Assembly: GCA_031082125.1 (NCBI GenBank)
Contig: JAVHLM010000016.1
Coordinates: forward strand, 97,931-161,930
Source of the DNA: Candidatus Eremiobacterota bacterium
GTDB taxonomy: Bacteria; Vulcanimicrobiota; CADAWZ01; Ess09-12
Direction of reading: 5' to 3'
Length of the DNA stretch: 64,000 nt
Part shown: piece by piece, positions 58,277 through 64,000 of the stretch
Layout of the letters: each line of letters opens with the position of its first letter
Position numbering within the stretch: position 1 is the stretch's first letter
Notes under the pieces: model-generated
Database searches by the model: none
Seen by the model: only the letters and a program-made list of their open reading frames with translations
Told to the model about the DNA's origin: nothing
Made by a program: the position numbers and the translations under genes

Positions 58277-59639
58277 GAAATGTTCCTCTCTTTTTCCTGG
58301 TCTTCCCCACGAGGAAATACAAGATACCGGTAAGGGCCATGGTGGGGTATATGGCACCGGTGAAAGAGCTCACCGCCGGGATGGTGCGGATCAGAAAGTA
58401 TATGGCCAGGCCGGCAGCCCAGCAGGGAATCGCCAGGTCCTCGTGGGTGGCTGTGGCCTCAAGAGCGGTAGCCTTGCCGCGGTGGCCCTCTCTTATGATG
58501 AAATAGTCCACGATCATTACGGCAAAAAGAGGGCCGAAGAGGAGGCCGATGTAATCGAGGAATATGATGAAAGCTGAAAGAAAGCTGGTAAGGTAAAGAG
58601 GAATCACTGTCACGGCTGCAGATATGATGGTCACAGCCCAGATGGCCCTCAGGGGCATCATCCTGCCTGCAATGTTGGTGAGGGATATGCCGGCAGCCAT
58701 GAGGTTTACGGCATTGGCAGTGGTGCTTGTGATTATAATCACGAGGAATGCAATGACTCCAAGTCCAAGGCGGCTCACGATAGTGCTCGGGTCTGAGTTG
58801 TTGGGATCATAGACGCCGGAGGTGATGGCCGTTGAGATGGCTCCGATGATCCCCACAAAGGCGAACCAGAAGAGTGCCACGTTGGCCCCTATCATCGGCG
58901 CGATGGTGGCGGCGGCCTTCGTTCTGCTGTACCGCGTAAACTCGGCGATGGCAGGCACCCAGCCAAGGCTGAAGGCTGCCATCGCGTCCATTGCCTTGCC
59001 AAGGGGCATGACTTTTTCCGCCGGTGGCCGCCATCTCATGATTTCCTCAAAGGAGACGTGCCGGAAGACCGCGAGAGTCTCCCAGAGGCCCAGCACGAGA
59101 ATCAGGGCAACGCCGATGCGCTCGCAGATTTTCACCGAGCGGTGGCCTGTGAGGACCGATATGAAATGGAGAATGCTCATGAGGGCGATGCCCAGAAGCA
59201 TCGTGCGCTGCCCGCCGGGTTCTCCGTATGAGGGCCACAGGAAAATATCCTTGAGCAGGAAGCTTATTGAGATTGCCGCGATAAAGGTATTCACGGCGGT
59301 CCACCCTATGAACTGGGCGCTGTTTAAGATCGAGGGGATGGCGCTTCCCCTGGCACCGAAGGTGAGCCTCGTGAGGGCCATGGTGGAAATGCCACAGCGG
59401 AATCCCATGAAGCCGATGAGGGCCATCACCAGATAGGCAATGGGGTTCGCCACGACCGTCACCAGGAAGGCCCCTGAAAAAGCGGCCCCTGCCACCACGC
59501 CCCCTACATACCAGGTGCCGTTGTTCGCATTGGCGCCTATCCATGTGGTCACCATGTCAAGAAATCCAAGGGGTCTCCCCTCCGGGGGCACGGCCTCCGT
59601 GGCACCGTATTCTCTGGTAATTCCGCTATTTTCCCCCAT
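58269..59639 (-). CDS. NCS1-family nucleobase permease (cytosine/purine permease-like)
   Basis: 456 residues from ATG 59639 (AAGAGG upstream), about 12 membrane helices. NCS1 features: TTWIGANANNGTWYVGGVVA in helix 1, ALTRLTFGARGSAIPSIL near 95-112, LGWVPAIAEFTRYSRTK near 235 and IGLLFGPLFAVMIVDYFIIR in the later helices. The family imports cytosine, uracil, hydantoins, allantoin or thiamine with H+ or Na+; substrate unknown. It overlaps the upstream exported-protein gene by 14 bases and the ClpP-like gene by 8, an unusual coupled set. Confidence 0.9.
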   Translation of the reverse strand: MGENSGITREYGATEAVPPEGRPLGFLDMVTTWIGANANNGTWYVGGVVAGAAFSGAFLVTVVANPIAYLVMALIGFMGFRCGISTMALTRLTFGARGSAIPSILNSAQFIGWTAVNTFIAAISISFLLKDIFLWPSYGEPGGQRTMLLGIALMSILHFISVLTGHRSVKICERIGVALILVLGLWETLAVFRHVSFEEIMRWRPPAEKVMPLGKAMDAMAAFSLGWVPAIAEFTRYSRTKAAATIAPMIGANVALFWFAFVGIIGAISTAITSGVYDPNNSDPSTIVSRLGLGVIAFLVIIITSTTANAVNLMAAGISLTNIAGRMMPLRAIWAVTIISAAVTVIPLYLTSFLSAFIIFLDYIGLLFGPLFAVMIVDYFIIREGHRGKATALEATATHEDLAIPCWAAGLAIYFLIRTIPAVSSFTGAIYPTMALTGILYFLVGKTRKKRGTFHE

Positions 59640-61206
59640 TGTGGCCTCTTGCCGGAGAGGAAGCGGCGGTTTTTTTCCAGGTTCTCCTGTAGATATCCTG
59701 GGCGTAGAGAAGAGAGGGGATGTAAGAGACGGGCTCTCCCCGGGTTTTGAACCAGGCCGAGCAGGCGTCCCAGACTGCGGGATCAAACTCGCAAAGCTCT
59801 ATCCAGTGCCTCCCGAAGTAAGGATTGTTCCATCCGTCGCCGCCCTTGTTGTTGATGTAACCCCCGAACTGGGGACTGTCGAGGGATCCGTTCCACATGG
59901 TGTCCAGAAGGGTTTTCGCAAAGCGGACCATATCTTCCCGGGTAAATTCTACGCCACGGTGGTAAGCTTCTATCGCAAAGCCCACGTCGGTGATGGCATG
60001 GCCTGCATCTTCAGGGTGGTTCTCATGGGCGGCGAAATTGACGCCCCCGTAATTCCAGTACCACCCTGTGCCCTGGGTGAGAAGGTAGTTCTTGAAATAA
60101 CGGGCGATTTTTTTCGCCTTGTCGGCCAGGAGGGCGCTTGCGCCCAGGGAAGGCGATGAAAGCACGAGGAGCGCCCTGCCCATTGCGTTGTTCTGGTTGA
60201 GGGGCAGCAGAGACCCCGGGTAAAGCTCTGCGGGGCTCTCCAGGAACCGGTAGCTTCCCGAGGAGGTCTCGGGGAACTCGGTCCACGAGGGCTCCCATTT
60301 CCTGGGCACCGTCCCGGTAATGACCTTCAGGTAGCTTTCGGCCTTGGAGCCGAAGCGCCCCTGGAGCTCCGGCGAGCTTTTCACGGCTTCTATGAAACGG
60401 GCCATGGGGTATATGATTGCGCCGTCATGGACGACGAACTGCAGGGGCCTCTGGGCGATGGTTCTCACCACAAACTCGTCCTGTGCCTTGGGGGTCCACT
60501 CCACCTTGAGGGAGAAGCCGGGGATATCGTTGATGGCCTCACCCGGGCGGTACTCCTTCCATTTCACCAGCATGGTGTCGGCCGTATAATCGCCGATGGC
60601 ATAAAAAGGGCCTTCATAGAAGACAAGGTGGTAATCATGGCCTGTCACCTGCTTCGCCCTGCCCAGGTCCTTGATGAGGGGGGGATCGATGGTGACGGTA
60701 CACTGCTGGCTCTTTGACTCAATGAGCCTTGCCGCCGCCGTCGAGTAATCGGGCGAAGCCCATCCCGGGTATTCGGCGGGCCATACAAGGTATCCGTTGG
60801 CATCCTTGTTTTCGAGGCTCACCAGTGAGGCACGGCCTGCAATTGCTTTTGCAAGATCCTCAATTTCTTTGTCACTGAAAGTCCTTGCTGCTTTCAGTTC
60901 TTCCCTGTGCGCCATGGTAGAGAGCATCATATCGATGTGCTGCATCATTTTGTCGATCCAGCAGGGATCTTTCGTGACGGACCAGAGCATATAATAGTCG
61001 TTGAGCACATAGCTCTCTCCCCACGCAAGATTGCCCGAGTCCTTCAGCAGGGCGTACCCCGCGCCGCCATTCAGAGAAGAATCGGCAAGGCGGTATTTTT
61101 CCACGTAGGCCTGCACGTCAAAATCGGAAGCCCTGGCGGGAGCCGATACTGCAAGGGCGGTAAACATAATGAGCATTGCTGCGAAGCGAGGCGGTATCAT
61201 TCTCAT
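59626..61206 (-). CDS. Exported protein, probable alpha/alpha-toroid enzyme
   Basis: 526 residues. Sec signal at 1-26 (AAMLIMFTALAVSAPARAS). The body is mostly helical with aromatic-rich loops: LAWGESYVLNDYYMLWSVT, NYGGVNFAAHENHPEDAGHA, DVGFAIEAYHRGVEFTRED, WNNPYFGRHWIELCEFD. Such regularly spaced, His/Trp-rich helices resemble (alpha/alpha)6-barrel glycosidases, lyases or epimerases; this fold call is inference and no catalytic residue can be named. It precedes the permease (14-base overlap) and follows the propeller lipoprotein by 50 bases. Confidence 0.72.
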   Translation of the reverse strand: MRMIPPRFAAMLIMFTALAVSAPARASDFDVQAYVEKYRLADSSLNGGAGYALLKDSGNLAWGESYVLNDYYMLWSVTKDPCWIDKMMQHIDMMLSTMAHREELKAARTFSDKEIEDLAKAIAGRASLVSLENKDANGYLVWPAEYPGWASPDYSTAAARLIESKSQQCTVTIDPPLIKDLGRAKQVTGHDYHLVFYEGPFYAIGDYTADTMLVKWKEYRPGEAINDIPGFSLKVEWTPKAQDEFVVRTIAQRPLQFVVHDGAIIYPMARFIEAVKSSPELQGRFGSKAESYLKVITGTVPRKWEPSWTEFPETSSGSYRFLESPAELYPGSLLPLNQNNAMGRALLVLSSPSLGASALLADKAKKIARYFKNYLLTQGTGWYWNYGGVNFAAHENHPEDAGHAITDVGFAIEAYHRGVEFTREDMVRFAKTLLDTMWNGSLDSPQFGGYINNKGGDGWNNPYFGRHWIELCEFDPAVWDACSAWFKTRGEPVSYIPSLLYAQDIYRRTWKKTAASSPARGHNGGK

Positions 61207-61256
61207 GGCGTCTACTCCTTCTGGTTTTTGAGGGGGCCGGTGCCCGGCGGATTTTT

Positions 61257-62948
61257 TCAGAGGTCCAGCTGCTTCACTCCCGGCGAGAGGCCCGTGAGCA
61301 TGTGGACCAGGAATATTTCATCAAGGAAGACCGAATCCTCCTTCAGGGCCCTGTCAAAAAAACGGACCCCCTTATCCTTCACTTCCCTTTCTTTCCCTTC
61401 TCCCGGGGGGACTTTCCTGTACTCCTCCCAGAAAGCCCTCCCGGCGGAGCTTCTGAATACCTTTTCCAAGGCGGGAAGGGCTTTCTTCGGAGAATCGGAA
61501 GGGAAGAGCTTTCCAAAAAGCACCGCGGGAGGAAGGGTGCCGCCGGGGAGCCTTGCGAGCTCCAGGCTCTCCGCGGTCCGGCTCACGCGCTCCTCCAGGC
61601 TCTGCATGGCATAGGGTCCTCCGGAGGTGCAGAGCGCGCCTTCAAGCTGCCAGGAATCAAGGCCTGTGGTAAAGGGGAAAAGGTAGCGGTGTGCTCCCTT
61701 GCTGATATAGTAAGCCACCTGGGCCTGCGGCGAGAAGAGCACGGTGCCCTTTCTGTATTCAATGAAATCCATGAAATACAGGGCGCCTCCGCGGTTGAAA
61801 AGCGTTTCCCCCGGGGGCATCATGACGGTGGAAATTTTTTTCTTCCCCTCATGGGGATGAAGGAGGCCGTAGCTCATCAGGTAGCGGTTTCCCAGCAGCT
61901 CAAGGGCAGGGCCCGTCACTCTGAGGTAGTCATTCCATTCCCTTTCAAGGGGCTGAGCCGGTCTGCGCTCCCTCATGGATTCCCAGCCGCCGCCGTTGAG
62001 GATGAACTGTTTCGTGGCCTGGAATGAAGCGCGGTCAAGGACCACTACTCTTTTCTGGAACGTGGAGACGACGAGCAGCTGTTCTCCCGAGAGCGTGGCG
62101 CTGTAAGGCATGTTGAAGAAGCGGTACGTGGCGCCGTTGTGCCCTGAGGCTGACCTGGCCCTGAGAGAGTTTTTCTCCCACCGTGAGAGGGCTCCCGTAT
62201 GGGCATCGCAGACCAGGAGCTCCTTCCCTGAGAGAGGGAGGACATGGGTGGGCCACAGCAAGTCGCCGGTGCCGGCATCCCATCCCCTTTTCCCTGACGA
62301 TCTCAGTATTTTCCCGCTGGTGAGATCGAGCTCATAGAGGCGCTTTTTCCCGAGGCTCGTGGCGTAGACTTTTTCTCCGGCGATGCAGACCCCGTGCGCA
62401 AGGGGGATCTCACTGCTCCAGAGCTCCCTGGACGGCTTTACCGACAGGTCAAAGCAGCACACCGAGCTTCCGTCATAGTTCGCCGAGACGAGTCGTGCGC
62501 CGTCATCGCTCACGAAGACATTCTCGGGGGACACCGTGCGGTCCGACCGTGCCTCATTCTCTGCAGTGACGGTTTTCCTGTCCCCATCGACGCGGCATAT
62601 CAGGATATTGTTGCCATGGTAGTTGGCCACGTAAAGCTTCGTGGTTTTTTCCGAGTAGAAAAGCCCGGTGGGATTGCAGGTCTCCCCGCTCCTGAGGACA
62701 GTGAATTTCAGTTTTTCCAGCGTGCCCGCCCCGGTGTCAAGGAGAAAGATGTCACCGTAGTCGGAAAGAAGGAAGCGCCCCTGGTCAAAAGGCGTGATGG
62801 ATACCAGGAGCCCCGGGGAGGCCCCGCCCTTCAGTTTCACTGTCTCCGCCGCAGGGGGCCAGAGGCTTGCCTCTTTCATGCCGCCGCATGAACAGAGGGA
62901 TGCGAGAGCCAGTGCTCCCCAGAAAAGAATTGCAATGGTGGCGCGCAT
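61257..62948 (-). CDS. Lipoprotein with beta-propeller (YVTN/NHL-like)
   Basis: 563 residues. Signal ends in LCSC (ASLCSC), lipobox Cys about 21. About 30-330 hold repeated blades: GRFLLSDYGDIFLLDTGAGT, TKLYVANYHGNNILICRVDG, ARLVSANYDGSSVCCFDLS, EKVYATSLGKKRLYELDLTS, like YVTN/NHL propellers. The C-terminal about 200 residues have no recognised fold. The protein is probably envelope-anchored. It is the first gene of the leftward set that ends with the ClpP-like gene. Confidence 0.78.
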   Translation of the reverse strand: MRATIAILFWGALALASLCSCGGMKEASLWPPAAETVKLKGGASPGLLVSITPFDQGRFLLSDYGDIFLLDTGAGTLEKLKFTVLRSGETCNPTGLFYSEKTTKLYVANYHGNNILICRVDGDRKTVTAENEARSDRTVSPENVFVSDDGARLVSANYDGSSVCCFDLSVKPSRELWSSEIPLAHGVCIAGEKVYATSLGKKRLYELDLTSGKILRSSGKRGWDAGTGDLLWPTHVLPLSGKELLVCDAHTGALSRWEKNSLRARSASGHNGATYRFFNMPYSATLSGEQLLVVSTFQKRVVVLDRASFQATKQFILNGGGWESMRERRPAQPLEREWNDYLRVTGPALELLGNRYLMSYGLLHPHEGKKKISTVMMPPGETLFNRGGALYFMDFIEYRKGTVLFSPQAQVAYYISKGAHRYLFPFTTGLDSWQLEGALCTSGGPYAMQSLEERVSRTAESLELARLPGGTLPPAVLFGKLFPSDSPKKALPALEKVFRSSAGRAFWEEYRKVPPGEGKEREVKDKGVRFFDRALKEDSVFLDEIFLVHMLTGLSPGVKQLDL

Positions 62949-62998
62949 AATAGCTCCATGGCTTATGGGATCTTATCCCGGCAGGGCCGGGGCAATAG

Positions 62999-63029
62999 AA
63001 AACCCGGAGGAAAGCTTCCTCCGGGTTTT
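62999..63029 (-). terminator. Intrinsic terminator of the beta-repeat protein gene
   Basis: AAAACCCGGAGGAA (62999-63012) pairs with TTCCTCCGGGTTTT (63016-63029), 14 bp with a 3-base loop and A/T ends, 24 bases past the leftward stop at 63054. It also insulates the lipoprotein gene starting at 62948. Confidence 0.85.
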
Positions 63030-63053
63030 ATGGACTGCTGGTGCCCTCAATGA

Positions 63054-63836
63054 TCAGGCCTTGAACTTGATTACCTGCTTCTGGTGCGGGTAGCACCCCG
63101 TGACCACAATCTGCTTGTCATCCCAGGTGATGGTGAAATCCTGGTAGGCCATCTTACCGTCAACCTTGAGGCTGTTGTTCTCGCGGGTCACCGTGAAGTC
63201 GCGCTCCTCGAAGCCTCCCTTGATGGTGGTCACGTTTCCCTGGGTGCTTATCTTTGCGCTGTAGACGTCATCGTAGCCTTTCACCGAAACATCGCTTCCC
63301 TTTTTGGTGATGGCGTAATTCTGGACAGGCCACTGGCCCTTGATGTCTATGGTGTTTCCCTTTTCGCTCACGTCGAAGCTCTCGCGGGGCGTCTCGCCGG
63401 CGATGTGCATGGTGTTTCCCTTGCCCTCGATGGTGTAGTCCTGCCAGTCATAGTACCCGTCAATCTTGGTGACATTCCCTTCGCGGGTCACCTTGTAGTC
63501 CCTCTGGGGATAGGTCCCGTCTTCAAGGTGCCCTGTCACCTCGATGGTGCCCTCCTTGCCGGGGCCCACGATGATGGACTCCCCGTCAATGCCTATTCCC
63601 ACGCCGTTGGCAATCTCAAGGGCAATCGGTGCGGGATGGACGTTGGGCTCATCGATATAAGGAGCAAGCCGCGCTGTCGGCGCCCCTACCATGATCTTGG
63701 GAAACTGCTCTTCTCTTCCCCCGATGGTCACCTGGTCTGAGACCTGAGGTGCCTGAGGCTCGGTTTTCTTCTCTGCCTGTGTTTTCGCAGGATATGCGGG
63801 CTGTCCTGAGCTTCCTGGAATTCTGTCGATTGTCAT
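63054..63836 (-). CDS. Short beta-repeat protein, MTID start
   Basis: 260 residues from ATG 63836 with GGGGGG upstream. The first about 60 residues are Pro/Gln/Lys-rich and disordered. From about 105 there are about seven repeats of 20-22 residues with the form D-[YF]-x-[VI]-x-x-x-G-N-x-x-x-[IV]-x-G, for example YTIEGKGNTMHIAG, FDVSEKGNTIDIKG and YAITKKGSDVSVKG. These should stack as a beta-solenoid or propeller-like sheet. The start MTIDRIPGSSGQ is similar to the phospholipase D-like protein (MTIDGMNF), suggesting a shared N-terminal tag. No signal peptide. Function unknown. Confidence 0.8.
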   Translation of the reverse strand: MTIDRIPGSSGQPAYPAKTQAEKKTEPQAPQVSDQVTIGGREEQFPKIMVGAPTARLAPYIDEPNVHPAPIALEIANGVGIGIDGESIIVGPGKEGTIEVTGHLEDGTYPQRDYKVTREGNVTKIDGYYDWQDYTIEGKGNTMHIAGETPRESFDVSEKGNTIDIKGQWPVQNYAITKKGSDVSVKGYDDVYSAKISTQGNVTTIKGGFEERDFTVTRENNSLKVDGKMAYQDFTITWDDKQIVVTGCYPHQKQVIKFKA

Positions 63837-64000
63837 AAGAGACCCCCCTGTCGTATAGAGTTTGATTGAAGATATTTTACCACAGATTGGTGTTAACGGA
63901 CCCCTCCCTAATGTTACATTATTGTTAAATGAGCGCACCCTGCCCGAGACCCCTGCACAATGAAATGCAATCTGTCAGCTTTGCTCCAAGCGCCTACTTT

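Overview
The window is dense, GC-rich bacterial chromosome with about 60 genes, short gaps, many ATGA or longer start/stop overlaps, and several tail-to-tail overlapping gene pairs. Lipoprotein and twin-arginine signals, type IV pilin-like proteins, an ECF sigma factor, very large TPR/kinase proteins, a bacterial family B DNA polymerase, SpoVS and GerMN proteins and a tungsten-type aldehyde oxidoreductase suggest an anaerobic or facultative, free-living and probably uncultivated bacterium. I cannot place it from sequence alone; the mix recalls candidate phyla such as Eremiobacterota/Vulcanimicrobiota or Riflebacteria, which is inference only. I saw no tRNA, rRNA, CRISPR array, transposase or phage genes.

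Layout. 1-6.2 kb: HNH endonuclease, SpoVS, PHP phosphoesterase, orphan NuoC-like protein, exported TPR protein, ECF sigma factor with a small zinc anti-sigma candidate. 6.2-13.4 kb: a long imperfect hairpin, a Tat-exported LarA-like protein, an aminotransferase, a Tat-exported aldo/keto reductase, a GerMN protein and a GT39-type membrane glycosyltransferase. 13.4-22.9 kb: an overlapping leftward operon of membrane glycosyltransferase, family B polymerase and a 1864-residue Ser/Thr kinase-TPR protein. 22.9-28.2 kb: a promoter-led operon of polyferredoxin, AOR-family oxidoreductase, ThiS/MoaD-like protein and a propeller lipoprotein, then a cNMP-binding histidine kinase. 28.4-32 kb: a minor pseudopilin operon. 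32-41.7 kb: a Tyr/Gly/Cys-rich secreted protein, a hybrid kinase without the usual phospho-acceptor His, a ferritin-like protein, an ABC exporter, hemC-hemD and a zinc-ribbon/vWA protein.

41.8-47.1 kb is the most interesting region. A textbook sigma70-type promoter drives three tandem 26-28 residue peptide genes that are close variants of each other. A very strong terminator follows, then MFS transporter, radical SAM/SPASM enzyme, M16 peptidase, VOC/glyoxalase-fold protein and short-chain dehydrogenase, mostly with overlapping ends. This has the logic of a ribosomally made, post-translationally modified peptide (RiPP) or PQQ/mycofactocin-like cofactor pathway (small precursor, SPASM maturase, M16 protease, oxidoreductase), but the peptides do not match a precursor family I recognise.

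47.1-64 kb: RqcH/NFACT protein, a multi-domain phospholipase D-like protein, a giant alpha-2-macroglobulin lipoprotein carrying what looks like an inserted GspG-type pseudopilin segment, a lone prepilin, a ClpP-like protein with altered catalytic residues coupled to an NCS1 permease, two exported proteins and a short beta-repeat protein sharing an MTID start with the phospholipase D-like protein.
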